DNA of 64,000 nucleotides from Aliisedimentitalea scapharcae (GCF_045277565.1 NZ_CP123584.1:2170001-2234000); one strand, 5' to 3'. Shown: positions 35,392-44,453, counted from the stretch's first letter. Notes: generated from the sequence alone by a model not told the origin. Made by a program: numbers and translations.

Positions 35392-36948
35392 ATGCAAACA
35401 GCCCCCATTCTTGATCTTTCTGCCATCCCGGTTTTGCAGCGCGCAGCGGTTCTGGCATTGATGGATGAGGTGACAGCGCTGAAGGATATCACCAAGCGGC
35501 AGGAACATCTGATCGCTGAACTGAACCACGCCCTGCATGGCAAACGGTCAGAGAAGCTGTCCGAGGATGAGCGACAACTGGCGTTCGAGGATCTGTCCAT
35601 CGCGCTGGCCGAGGTCGAGGCGGAAAAAGAAAAACAGGCCGCCAAAGCGGGCGACGGGACGGCCAAACCGTCGCCCAAGCGCACCATCGGCAACCTTCCC
35701 GCTGCGCTGCCGCGCATCGAAGAGGTCATCGAACCTGACAGCCTGATCTGCCCATGCGGCTGCGGTGTCATGCACAGAATTGGCGAAGACCGCAGCGAGC
35801 GGCTGGACATCGTGCCTGCCCAGCTGCGCGTCATCGTCACCGTGCGCCCGAAGTATGCCTGCCGGACCTGCACCGACGGGGTCACCCAGGCATCAGCGCC
35901 ATCGCATCTGATCATGGGCGGCCTGCCGACCGAGGCCACCATCGCTCATGTGCTGGTCAGCAAATATGCGGACCATCTTCCCTTATACCGCCAGAGCCAA
36001 ATACTGGCGCGCGCAGGGCTTGATCTGCACCGCGCGGTGCTGGCCGATTGGGTCGGAAAAGCGGCGTTCCATTTGAAGCCGGTTGTCGACCGGCTGGCCG
36101 ACCATCTGAAACGATCCGGCAAGCTGTTCATGGACGAGACAACGGCTCCGGTGCTGGACCCGGGGCGCGGAAAGACAAAGACCGGGTATCTTTGGGCGTT
36201 GGCTCGCGACGACCGAGCTTGGGGCGGTGAGGACCCGCCCGGCGTGGTTTACTTCTATGCCCCGGGTCGTGCGGGTGAGAATGCCGAAACCTTCCTCACC
36301 GGCTTCGATGGCATCCTGCAGATCGACGGGTATCAGGGCTATAATCGGTTGACCAAACCTTCGCGCAAGGGTGGTACGCCCATTCGGGTGGCCCATTGCT
36401 GGGCGCATGCGCGCCGCAAGCTCAAAGAAGTCTTCGACCGCGACGGATCAGAGATCGCCGCAGAAGGGCTGCACCGGATCGCCGAATTTTACGCCGTCGA
36501 GGCCGATATCCGCGGTATCTCGCCCGGCCAGAGATTATCAGCCCGTCAGGCCCGCACCGCGCCGCTGGTCGCAGCCTTCGGCGACTGGCTTCAGGCGCAA
36601 CGCCGCAAAGTCTCCAGTAAATCCCGGCTCGGCGAAAAGCTGACCTACATCCATAACCATTGGAATGGGCTGCAAACCTTCCTGACCGATGGCCGCGTCG
36701 AGATCGACAACAACCGCGTCGAAAACCTCATCCGCCCCATCGCCCTCAATCGCAAAAACGCGCTCTTCGCCGGCCACGACGAAGGCGGCATCGCATGGGG
36801 CCGCATCGCCTCGCTGATAGAGACCTGCAAGATCAACGGCGTCGAACCCTTCGCCTATCTCAAGGCCACCCTCTCAGCAATCGCCAACGGCCACCCGCAA
36901 AGCCGCCTTGACGACCTTCTGCCGTGGAAATTTGCGCCGTCAAGCTAA
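35392..36948 (+). CDS. tnpC: IS66 family transposase TnpC
   Basis: 518-residue DDE transposase. It begins with a coiled region (about 20-100), followed by a zinc-binding CPCGCGVMHRIGEDRSERLDI stretch, the core with LFMDETTAPVLDPG (first Asp), ILQIDGYQGYN (second Asp) and DNNRVENLIRPIALNRKN (Glu), and an IS66 C-terminal tail. No frameshift or stop interrupts it, so the element may be active. Its 3' end overlaps the chimeric start of the interrupted RTX gene. Confidence 0.95.
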   Translation: MQTAPILDLSAIPVLQRAAVLALMDEVTALKDITKRQEHLIAELNHALHGKRSEKLSEDERQLAFEDLSIALAEVEAEKEKQAAKAGDGTAKPSPKRTIGNLPAALPRIEEVIEPDSLICPCGCGVMHRIGEDRSERLDIVPAQLRVIVTVRPKYACRTCTDGVTQASAPSHLIMGGLPTEATIAHVLVSKYADHLPLYRQSQILARAGLDLHRAVLADWVGKAAFHLKPVVDRLADHLKRSGKLFMDETTAPVLDPGRGKTKTGYLWALARDDRAWGGEDPPGVVYFYAPGRAGENAETFLTGFDGILQIDGYQGYNRLTKPSRKGGTPIRVAHCWAHARRKLKEVFDRDGSEIAAEGLHRIAEFYAVEADIRGISPGQRLSARQARTAPLVAAFGDWLQAQRRKVSSKSRLGEKLTYIHNHWNGLQTFLTDGRVEIDNNRVENLIRPIALNRKNALFAGHDEGGIAWGRIASLIETCKINGVEPFAYLKATLSAIANGHPQSRLDDLLPWKFAPSS

Positions 36949-38942
36949 TCCGCTGGTGCCATCCAGCTAACGCTTACGTTGCAGCGAATGTTGAGAACAA
37001 AGTGATCCGCTACGCAGGCGGAACTATGAGCGAAGCATGGTTTGATCCGGCCAACCCCAACGCGACAAGCAGCACAAGTTTCTTTGATGGAGAGCCAGAG
37101 AACGGTCTGACGCCCCTTGACAAAACGATGCAATACGCTGCCGACAGCAATTCCGAGCTACTTATTGTTATTCCAACCGGACGGTACTTCAATTCAAATC
37201 TACAGAGCTCTGGCTACATCTCCGTCGCTGACAAAGAAGCTATTAGAGATTTTGTCGAGGCTGTGATTGCTGATACACTGGTCACCAGCGGTCAGGTTCA
37301 GATTGCCGGATTTGAAATTGGCAACGAATGGTACCAAGATAACTTCAATTGGACGGTTGAGCAGTTTGGCGAGCTTTCCAGTCAGATCGCTAAAGTAATT
37401 CAACGAAGGATAGACAGTGTGAACAACGGACAGGATCCGATGATCTTTGTCCAATCCGGTCGAACACTTGCTGAAACGGAAGCCATCAGAGATCAATTTG
37501 GACGTGTGGAATATGATGCCGTTGATGGTGTCACCACCCATTTCTATACGACGAACTCGAATGGCAATCCAATGGGGGCCGGCGGGGGCGTCCAGGGTCG
37601 GCTGAATGATATCTACAATACATGGAATGACCCCAATGGCACCGGGGACATCCCTGTTTTGGTTTCCGAATGGAATGTCGGTGGAAATGGTCCGACAAAT
37701 ACATCGCTGTCTGGTCTAATGCGAAATGCGCCTTTGATGCGCACCTTTGCGGAAATGATCGAAAACGGCGTGGATATCGCCACGTTTTGGACCGCTATAG
37801 CAGCAGGGGCTGGAGCGGAGTCCCTCTCTTTGCAAGACAACGGTTCTCACCTTACGCCGACGGGCTATCTTTACCGGATGCTATCGGAAAATGTCGTTGG
37901 CACAGAACTGCAAACTCAAAACTCGGAATTCCGACTTCCCGGTGATCAGGGCTACGCAATGGTCTTTGAAGGCTCGGACCAGGCCGTTATTTACCTCACG
38001 TCTGGCACAGCCCAACAGTTGAATATCACAGCCAACTTGACGGGCTTAATCAACTCAAACTCGCATATTTACGCAACACGGCTTGGTCTGGTGGGGGCTG
38101 ACAACACGGCCTATTATGGCGAGGGGACGATTGAGCACTTGACCGAAGCCGATCTTGCTCTTGATCCGGGCACAGACGCAATAGCTGCTGTCGCGCTCGG
38201 AGCCTACGAACTGATCCAGATAGTTGTTACGGACCAATCCTCGAACACTGGTATCACATTATATGGAGACGACCAAAACGCCACCCATGACGAACTTATC
38301 GGAACCATCAACGCCGACACGCTCATAGCGAACGCCGGCAACGACACTCTGATTGGGGCCGGCGGAAACGACACGCTGGTTGGAGGGCGTGGAAACGATA
38401 TCTATTTTGTCAACAATGCGGGCGCTGGTATTGTTGAAAACGCCCATGAAGGCACCGATCATGTAAATGCTTCGGTTTCATTCTCACTGAGGGACTTCAG
38501 CCAGCACCTTGAAACTCTGACCCTTACTGGCAGTGGCAACATCAACGGAACCGGTAACGGGGAAAACAATACAATCACCGGAAACGCTGGCAACAACACC
38601 TTAAATGGCGCGTGGGGCGATGATACGCTCAGCGGTGGCGGCGGAAATGATACCTTTCGCGACGACGCCGGAGCGGACCGCATGACAGGAGGGGCAGGGG
38701 GCGATACCTTTGTTTTCCTAAATAACTTTGGTCAGGATGTGGTGACAGATTTCAACATTGCCCAATCCTGCGAGCATATCGACCTGAGCGCTGTGGTCTC
38801 GATCGTAAGTTTTATCGATCTGAGCAATAACCATCTCAGCCAATCCGCTGGGCACACGATCATTGATGCTGGTGGAGGCAATACGATCACCTTGCATGGG
38901 GTCAATATTAACAACCTCACAGCCGATGATTTCATCTTTTGA
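36924..38942 (+). CDS. 5'-truncated glycoside-hydrolase-like protein with C-terminal RTX calcium-binding repeats
   Basis: The open frame begins in the IS66 end (ATG 36924), so its first 18 residues are element-derived; native sequence starts at 36978. The catalytic part resembles clan GH-A enzymes: YAGGTMSEAWFDP, the acid/base-like FEIGNEWYQDNF and the nucleophile-like VLVSEWNVGGNG. From about residue 450 come RTX nonapeptides (GNDTLIGAGGNDTLVGGRGND, GDDTLSGGGGNDTF) and a C-terminus ending DDFIF, a type I secretion pattern. The intact protein was probably a secreted polysaccharide hydrolase. The remaining product lacks the first 45 native residues and is unlikely to be functional. Confidence 0.82.
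   Translation: MEICAVKLIRWCHPANAYVAANVENKVIRYAGGTMSEAWFDPANPNATSSTSFFDGEPENGLTPLDKTMQYAADSNSELLIVIPTGRYFNSNLQSSGYISVADKEAIRDFVEAVIADTLVTSGQVQIAGFEIGNEWYQDNFNWTVEQFGELSSQIAKVIQRRIDSVNNGQDPMIFVQSGRTLAETEAIRDQFGRVEYDAVDGVTTHFYTTNSNGNPMGAGGGVQGRLNDIYNTWNDPNGTGDIPVLVSEWNVGGNGPTNTSLSGLMRNAPLMRTFAEMIENGVDIATFWTAIAAGAGAESLSLQDNGSHLTPTGYLYRMLSENVVGTELQTQNSEFRLPGDQGYAMVFEGSDQAVIYLTSGTAQQLNITANLTGLINSNSHIYATRLGLVGADNTAYYGEGTIEHLTEADLALDPGTDAIAAVALGAYELIQIVVTDQSSNTGITLYGDDQNATHDELIGTINADTLIANAGNDTLIGAGGNDTLVGGRGNDIYFVNNAGAGIVENAHEGTDHVNASVSFSLRDFSQHLETLTLTGSGNINGTGNGENNTITGNAGNNTLNGAWGDDTLSGGGGNDTFRDDAGADRMTGGAGGDTFVFLNNFGQDVVTDFNIAQSCEHIDLSAVVSIVSFIDLSNNHLSQSAGHTIIDAGGGNTITLHGVNINNLTADDFIF
36978..36985. 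repeat. IS66 target-site duplication, right copy
   Basis: GTTGCAGC directly follows the right terminus (CGCTTAC), matching 34463-34470. Confidence 0.93.
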
Positions 38943-39311
38943 TCCCGTTTATCCCAACACCGGGCAGGGGGACTTTACTCCTGTCCCTGGCTCTGTCGAT
39001 GCCTGTAGGCGGCGATGCGGAAATGATGATCTGGGTCTGATGAAGCGACTGAAAGATATCACCGATCAGCAATCCTACGATATCCGTAACGACCCTACTC
39101 GCCGGTCAGCCCGATCATGTCAGCCACCAGAGGTTCCTCGTCAGCACATCCAACTTGCAGCCGTCTCTGTTTGAATCTGCGCAGTCCCGAACCACGGCAA
39201 TCCCGACGCTCTGAGATGTGGGTCCGGTTTCGCGCACATGGTCAATACACGCGAAGGGCTCAGGAGTTCCGCCCGTTCAAGCCCAAATTGATCCACCGGA
39301 TCCATTTCTAG

Positions 39312-39467
39312 ACGGGCAACCTGTGCAACGCGCTGTTGACCGAAGGGTTATATGGCACCCTGGACGATACCCGGCGGAATCGGGCGCTATGGCACTGAGA
39401 TTACAACACCGTCAGACCTCATGCACCGCCCGAGACAAAATCGCCGGACAAAGCGCTGGAGGGTTGA
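39312..39467 (+). pseudogene. IS3-type transposase C-terminal remnant
   Basis: In the 789-base stretch between the RTX gene and the VWA gene, frame 312 reads LCNALLTEGLYGTLDDTRRNRALWH, a TGA stop at 39396, then DYNTVRPHAPPETKSP. DYNxVRPH is the signature near the C-terminus of IS3-group OrfB integrase-type transposases. The internal stop and missing upstream domains mark it as a relic. The rest of 38943-39731 shows no recognisable gene. Confidence 0.65.
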
Positions 39468-39731
39468 GCCATGTGACGGCCGCGCGCCCGGTGTGCTGCT
39501 CAGACCGCAACCGACGACGATCAAAACCAAACCCGCGAACGCGCGTCATGAACGAGGGATCAGCGGGGGCGGGCGGGTCATGGCCCTTGACTGCCAAGCC
39601 ACAACAATCGCAGTGATCGGATGATGTGGGCCTGCGCTGGCACGTCCCGATACGGCCTCAACTGGACCCCTGACAACGAAGCCATCAATACAGGGCCTTT
39701 TGCATTTGGCGGGCGCGGTTGATGGCAAAGC

Positions 39732-40916
39732 TCAGCGGGTCAGATCGCGCATTCCGCTTTCGAGCCCCGACAGGGTCATTGGCACCATGCGGTTTTCAAA
39801 GATTTCCTGAACCATGCCGATGGAATGGGTGTAGTCCCAATATTTTTCGGGCACCGGATTGATCCACAGGTTTGATGTCCATTGTTCACGCGCGCGCTGA
39901 AGCCACACCTGGCCGGCTTCCTTGTTCCAATGTTCACTGGCTCCGCCGGGATAGGCGATTTCATAGGGCGACATCGAGGCATCGCCGACAAAGATGCATT
40001 TGTAATCTGGCCCATAGGTGCGCAGCACTTCGTGGGTTGGGGTCTGTGCGTCCCAGCGGCGGCGATTGTCCCGCCAGACACCTTCGTACAGGCAATTGTG
40101 GAAATAATAGTATTCCAGATGTTTGAATTCGGTGCGGGCGGCAGAAAACAACTCTTCGACCACCTTGATATGCGGATCCATCGACCCGCCCACATCCAGA
40201 AACAACAGCACCTTGACTGCATTGTGACGTTCGGGGCGGGTTTTTACGTCGAGATAGCCGTTCTCAGCCGTGGATCGAATGGTTCCGTCCAGATCCAGTT
40301 CTTCGTGGGCCCCTTCGCGGGCCCAGCGGCGCAGGCGTTTCAGCGCGACTTTGATATTGCGGGTCCCCAGTTCAACCGTGTCATCCAGGTTCTTGAATTC
40401 GCGTTTGTCCCAGACTTTGACAGCGCGCTGGTGACGGCTTTCCTTTTGGCCGATGCGCACGCCTTCTGGGTTGTACCCATAGGCCCCAAAGGGGGACGTC
40501 CCGGCGGTGCCAATCCATTTGTTGCCGCCCTGATGGCGGCCTTCCTGCTCCTTGAGCCGCTCCTTGAGCGTTTCCATCAGCTTGTCGAACCCGCCCAGGG
40601 CTTCGATCTCGGCCATTTCTTCAGGGTTCAGGTGATTCTCCGCCATCTTGCGGAGCCACTCTTCGGGGATGTCGACGGCGTCCATCACCTGCTGTGCAGT
40701 GATCTGTTCGAGCCCCTTGAAGCTGGACGCAAAGGCGCGATCGAATTTGTCGATATTGCGTTCGTCCTTCACCATTGATGTTCGCGCGAGATAATAGAAC
40801 TCTTCGACGTCATACATCGCCAGTCCCTGTTTCAGGGCCTGCAGAAAGGTCAGATACTCGCGCAGGGAAACGGGCAGGCCCGCGTTGCGAAGATTTTCAA
40901 AGAAGGGCTGGAACAT
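39732..40916 (-). CDS. VWA-domain protein of a MoxR-VWA module
   Basis: 394 residues. The N-terminal half (FFENLRNAGLPVSLREYLTFLQALKQGL) is the CoxE/YehP-like helical domain, and the C-terminal half is a von Willebrand factor A domain whose metal-site motif reads LFLDVGGSMD (DxGxS). Such proteins work with MoxR AAA+ ATPases in metal insertion or complex assembly. It is the last gene of the moxR operon, 13 bases after the 55-aa membrane protein gene. Its client is unknown. Confidence 0.9.
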   Translation of the reverse strand: MFQPFFENLRNAGLPVSLREYLTFLQALKQGLAMYDVEEFYYLARTSMVKDERNIDKFDRAFASSFKGLEQITAQQVMDAVDIPEEWLRKMAENHLNPEEMAEIEALGGFDKLMETLKERLKEQEGRHQGGNKWIGTAGTSPFGAYGYNPEGVRIGQKESRHQRAVKVWDKREFKNLDDTVELGTRNIKVALKRLRRWAREGAHEELDLDGTIRSTAENGYLDVKTRPERHNAVKVLLFLDVGGSMDPHIKVVEELFSAARTEFKHLEYYYFHNCLYEGVWRDNRRRWDAQTPTHEVLRTYGPDYKCIFVGDASMSPYEIAYPGGASEHWNKEAGQVWLQRAREQWTSNLWINPVPEKYWDYTHSIGMVQEIFENRMVPMTLSGLESGMRDLTR

Positions 40917-40929
40917 GGCAGTCCGATTG

Positions 40930-41097
40930 TCAGAGGGCGAAACGGTCGATTAGTACCGTCAGAATAGTCGCCACAATCCCCAGTGCGATAGCGTAAACCG
41001 CTGCATATTGCAGGATATCCGCTATTGCGCCGCCACGTTTTTTTGCTGCCCGCGCGCCAAGGATTGCGCCCACTACAATCGCTGCAATGATGATCAT
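40930..41097 (-). CDS. 55-residue membrane protein, conserved position in the MoxR-VWA operon
   Basis: Starting at ATG 41097 the frame reads MIIIAAIVVGAILGARAAKK, then a short polar link and a second hydrophobic segment (AVYAIALGIVATILTVLI), ending DRFAL. Two transmembrane helices with a basic loop (RAAKKRGG) are predicted by eye. It begins 4 bases after the lipoprotein gene stops and ends 13 bases before the VWA gene, so an operon role is likely. Function unknown. The small size and clean spacing are the main support. Confidence 0.75.
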   Translation of the reverse strand: MIIIAAIVVGAILGARAAKKRGGAIADILQYAAVYAIALGIVATILTVLIDRFAL

Positions 41098-41101
41098 GTT
41101 A

Positions 41102-42475
41102 TCAGATGCCCGTTTTTTGTTGCGGGTTCAGCGCCGAGATTTCCTGCATCTTGGCCCGAACCGCCCAGTCCGAACCGAACCCGTACCGTGCCCAGCCAAG
41201 GCTGTCCAGCCTGACAATCCGCGCCTGGTCCGGGCGATTGATCAACTCCAGCGCTTCGGCCTGCAACATCATCAATGTTGACAGCAGCGCCGCATTTTCC
41301 GATTGCGCGGCGACGGGCAAATAGGGGCGGATATTGGCCAATGCGCCATCACCGTTGCCTTTGGTAATCTGATAGGCCGCAATCTGCGTCGATACATAGG
41401 CGCGATGCAGCTGTGTATCGGGAGAGTTTTCCAGGAACTGCATGGCGCTGTGATAATGGCGTTGGGCCAGATCGGGATCGTGCCCTTGGGTCATTCGGCC
41501 CAGTATATAGTGGCTAAAGGCGCGGCGGTGATCGCGCCAGCCCATTTGCTGGGCCGTGGCGGCGGCGGCATGGGCGGCCTGACGTCTTTGTTCGGGCTTG
41601 GAGCCGGGGCCAAGTGCGGCCTGAACGTTTTCAACCCAGGATCGGGGGGTGACGGCCACGGGGCGTGTCGGCAAACCAACGCCTTGGGGATTGAGCCGCG
41701 CCAAAATGCGCGGCAACTGGGCGGCGACCTGACCTTTGGTCATACCGGTGCGCAGTTCCGGCGCATACGTGGCGCGCAGGATCAGCATGTCAAACCCGGT
41801 CAACACCGTATGGACATTGTCGTCATTGAACACGGAATCCGGCAGGCGATACAGATCATTCAGCGGTCCGATGGCCTGGGCCAGCTCTTCGTGCAGGCAA
41901 TCGCGGATTTCCTGTGGGCTGGCGTCCCGCGGGATAAAAACACCCAGCCGGGACCGGTCGCGCAGCAGGGCCCAATTGGTCTTGGGGCTGTGTCGGTTGC
42001 GCCGGTATTCAGATAGGCTGGACGCGTTGGGCACGACGAAACAGGCGGCCTGGGGCAGCGCCCGTCTGATCTCCGAGCGGTCTACAGCCTCGATGGTGAT
42101 ATTGGCATCGCTGCCTTGAACCTGTCGGATGTCAATTCCGGCTTCGGTTCGAAAGCGGGCCAGAAGCCGGGTCAGATCGTGTCGCAGGTTCGACGGCGGT
42201 GCGCCGGTCACCCGGACAGAGATCGGCGTTTCAAACCGTGTGAAGACCGGCAATTCACGGCCGCTTTCCAGCTGAAAATGCAGATCCAGGAAATCGGCGG
42301 CGATATTGCCGTTGGATCGGGCAGGGGCGCTGGGGTGGGCGACGGAAAACGCCTTCATCGGGGGCAGGGAGCTTTCCGCGATCTGCGCCCGCGACGGCGG
42401 ATCCTCGAATGGAACCGTGTCGCAGGCCGCGACCAGGGCAAAGACCGAACTGGCAAGTAGCAAAGATCGGATCAT
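41102..42475 (-). CDS. DUF2927-type lipoprotein
   Basis: 457 residues from ATG 42475. MIRSLLLASSVFALVAACDTV is a lipoprotein signal peptide with lipobox VAAC, so the mature protein would be lipid-anchored. The central region (FETPISVRVTG..., SEIRRALPQAACFVV, ECLHEELAQAIGPLNDLYRLPDSVFND-like block) matches the DUF2927 family. The C-terminal third is helical and repeat-like (YHSAMQFLENSPDTQLHRAY), resembling TPRs. It lies between moxR and the small membrane protein gene, in the same orientation. Confidence 0.83.
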   Translation of the reverse strand: MIRSLLLASSVFALVAACDTVPFEDPPSRAQIAESSLPPMKAFSVAHPSAPARSNGNIAADFLDLHFQLESGRELPVFTRFETPISVRVTGAPPSNLRHDLTRLLARFRTEAGIDIRQVQGSDANITIEAVDRSEIRRALPQAACFVVPNASSLSEYRRNRHSPKTNWALLRDRSRLGVFIPRDASPQEIRDCLHEELAQAIGPLNDLYRLPDSVFNDDNVHTVLTGFDMLILRATYAPELRTGMTKGQVAAQLPRILARLNPQGVGLPTRPVAVTPRSWVENVQAALGPGSKPEQRRQAAHAAAATAQQMGWRDHRRAFSHYILGRMTQGHDPDLAQRHYHSAMQFLENSPDTQLHRAYVSTQIAAYQITKGNGDGALANIRPYLPVAAQSENAALLSTLMMLQAEALELINRPDQARIVRLDSLGWARYGFGSDWAVRAKMQEISALNPQQKTGI

Positions 42476-42747
42476 GCGTGTTTGGCCTCGCGCGGTTGAA
42501 TCTGCCATACACTCGTCGCGCACAGGTTTTCTGCACGCTGCAAACGCGTTTCAATCGTTACCAATTCAAAAACTATCAGGGGCAATGCAAACGATCCCAT
42601 TGATGACAATCACATGTCAGATATCGCTATTGTGATACGTCATTTGGGCGAAACTGTGAAGCGAAACAGCCGCCACCGCGGCAATTGTGGGGTCAACGTC
42701 GTTTCCGATGGGGCGACGGCGCATCCGGAGATGCGCCGATCAGGTGA

Positions 42748-43587
42748 TCACCGACGTCCGCGCGCCATAAAGGCAAGACGTTCGAACAGATGTACGTCCT
42801 GTTCGTTCTTGAGCAAGGCACCGTGCAGCTTGGGCAAGGCATCCGCGCCGCCCCGTGCCAGATCTTCGGGCGTGAGGTCTTCGGCCAGCAACAGCTTGAG
42901 CCAGTCCAGAACTTCGGAGGTTGATGGCTTTTTCTTGAGCCCGGATGTCTCGCGAATTTCATAGAACTGGGTCAGGGCCGTGGTGAGCAAGGTGTCCTTG
43001 ATACCGGGGTGGTGGACTTCGACGATCTTGCGCATCGTGTCCGCGTCCGGGAACCGGATGTAGTGAAAGAAGCAGCGGCGCAGGAAGGCATCAGGCAGCT
43101 CTTTTTCGTTATTCGACGTGATGATCATGATCGGGCGGTGTTTGGCCCGGATGGTTTCGCCGGTCTCGTAGACATGGAACTCCATCTTGTCGAGCTCCTG
43201 CAACAGATCATTGGGGAACTCGATATCGGCCTTGTCGATCTCGTCAATCAGCAGGACAACTTTTTCGTCCGCATCAAAGGCTTCCCACAGCTTGCCCTTT
43301 TTGATGTAGTTTTTCACGTCGTGGACGCGTTCTTCGCCCAATTGGCTGTCGCGCAGGCGGCTGACCGCGTCGTATTCATACAGGCCCTGTTGGGCGCGGG
43401 TGGTGGATTTGACATTCCATTCGATCATCCGAAGACCCAATGCGCCGGCGACCTGGCGTGCCAGCTCGGTTTTTCCGGTGCCGGGCTCGCCCTTGACCAG
43501 CAGCGGACGTTCCAGTGTCACCGCGGCATTGACCGCAACGGTCAGGTCTTCGGTTGCGACATATTCGGCGGTGCCGTTGAATCTCAT
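42748..43587 (-). CDS. MoxR-family AAA+ ATPase
   Basis: 279 residues from ATG 43587. Walker A is GEPGTGKTEL, Walker B is VVLLIDEIDKAD, and the sensor region is IMIITSNNEKELPDAFLRRCFFH. MoxR ATPases act as chaperones with VWA partners, here the gene at 39.7-40.9 kb. The 272-base gap to the lipoprotein gene leaves open whether all four genes share one transcript. A perfect 17-bp palindrome lies about 80 bases upstream of the start. Confidence 0.92.
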   Translation of the reverse strand: MRFNGTAEYVATEDLTVAVNAAVTLERPLLVKGEPGTGKTELARQVAGALGLRMIEWNVKSTTRAQQGLYEYDAVSRLRDSQLGEERVHDVKNYIKKGKLWEAFDADEKVVLLIDEIDKADIEFPNDLLQELDKMEFHVYETGETIRAKHRPIMIITSNNEKELPDAFLRRCFFHYIRFPDADTMRKIVEVHHPGIKDTLLTTALTQFYEIRETSGLKKKPSTSEVLDWLKLLLAEDLTPEDLARGGADALPKLHGALLKNEQDVHLFERLAFMARGRR

Positions 43588-43665
43588 GTGGGTCCTCGCG
43601 CGTGCGTGTGTAATTTCGTTGCGCACCATACCAGCCCGCGCTGGCGCAGCAAGAGCACGACCGGG

Positions 43666-43682
43666 CAAATGTCGGACATTTG
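43666..43682. promoter_or_regulatory. Perfect palindrome upstream of moxR (candidate operator)
   Basis: CAAATGTC-G-GACATTTG is an exact 8-bp inverted repeat around one base, in the 443-base region between moxR and dksA. A related half-site, GACATG, follows at about 43685. A second hairpin, CCGCTA-ACGG-TAGCGG, is present further right near 43880. Nothing else recognisable lies in this region. Confidence 0.5.
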
Positions 43683-44030
43683 GGGACATGACGCGGCGTA
43701 GGACGTTTGGCTGGATTGCAACCTGCAACCGTGCGGAACTGAGTCGCGGCTGCGCAACAATATGTCCCGACCGAGCACAATGTCTCCGAGATTGCCGCGT
43801 GACCACACGGAACCACATTTATCACCGCCACGACAGGGCATACCGTAACAGTCTGCATTTTATTGCATATTTGGCCGCTAACGGTAGCGGACGTTGCGGC
43901 AGGCCCGCCAAGCTGTTTTTGTGTAGTGACAATCTGCTAGCGACCCGTTAAAGCCTGCGTCCAGAGGGGGAGCCAGAGGTCGGCATTCATTTCTTCAGCT
44001 GTCAAATCTGGCCAGACCGAAGGAGCGGAA

Positions 44031-44453
44031 ATGAACCAGGAAGTGCTTCTGCCGGATGACTACAAGCCGGCCGAAAATGAACCTTTCATGAACAAGCGGC
44101 AGCAGGAATATTTTCGTCGCAAATTGTTGGATTGGAAACAGGATCTTATGGCGGACAGCCGCGATACGATCGAAGGTTTGCAGGACGGCACGCGTAATAT
44201 TCCGGATGTGGCTGATCGCGCAAGCGAAGAAACTGACCGTGCGCTGGAACTGCGTACTCGGGATCGCCAGCGCAAGCTGGTGTCCAAGATCGACGCGGCA
44301 TTGCGTCGGCTGGATGAAGGTGAATTCGGATACTGCGAAGTGACCGGAGAACCGATTTCGTTGAAACGTCTGGATGCGCGTCCCATCGCGACGATGAGCC
44401 TGGAAGCCCAGGAACGTCATGAGCGTCGGGAAAAAGTGCATCGCGACGACTAA
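44031..44453 (+). CDS. dksA: RNA polymerase-binding transcription factor DksA (single-cysteine type)
   Basis: 140 residues. The coiled-coil tip has the DxxDxA motif (DVADRA, 59-64), which contacts the RNA polymerase secondary channel. In the globular domain only Cys102 of the four zinc-site cysteines remains; the other positions are Thr105, Ser123 and Ala126. This matches the zinc-independent DksA2 type described in Pseudomonas and Rhodobacter. It works with ppGpp in the stringent response. AAGGAG precedes the ATG, and a strong terminator follows. Confidence 0.93.
   Translation: MNQEVLLPDDYKPAENEPFMNKRQQEYFRRKLLDWKQDLMADSRDTIEGLQDGTRNIPDVADRASEETDRALELRTRDRQRKLVSKIDAALRRLDEGEFGYCEVTGEPISLKRLDARPIATMSLEAQERHERREKVHRDD

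Larger units (their letters stand above)
34471..36977 (+). mobile_element. Complete IS66-family insertion sequence (2507 bp)
   Basis: Termini begin GTAAGCGTT and end AACGCTTAC; the two 23-base inverted repeats match at 18 positions. Perfect 8-bp duplications (GTTGCAGC) flank the element, and all three expected genes (tnpA, tnpB, tnpC) are intact with ATGA coupling of tnpA and tnpB. The identical duplications and intact genes suggest a recent insertion. It disrupts the glycoside-hydrolase/RTX gene. Confidence 0.96.
30809..39731. mobile_element. Probable decayed genomic island beside tRNA-fMet
   Basis: Between the tRNA and the core VWA operon lie a serine-recombinase remnant, a sulfatase, two broken tyrosine recombinases, a glycoside-hydrolase/RTX gene split by IS66, and an IS3-type remnant. 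Much of it (31.1-34.4 and 37.0-38.9 kb) is less GC-rich than the flanking genes. A tRNA 3' boundary is the classic island site. No second copy of the tRNA end was found, so the right edge is only an estimate. Confidence 0.55.
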
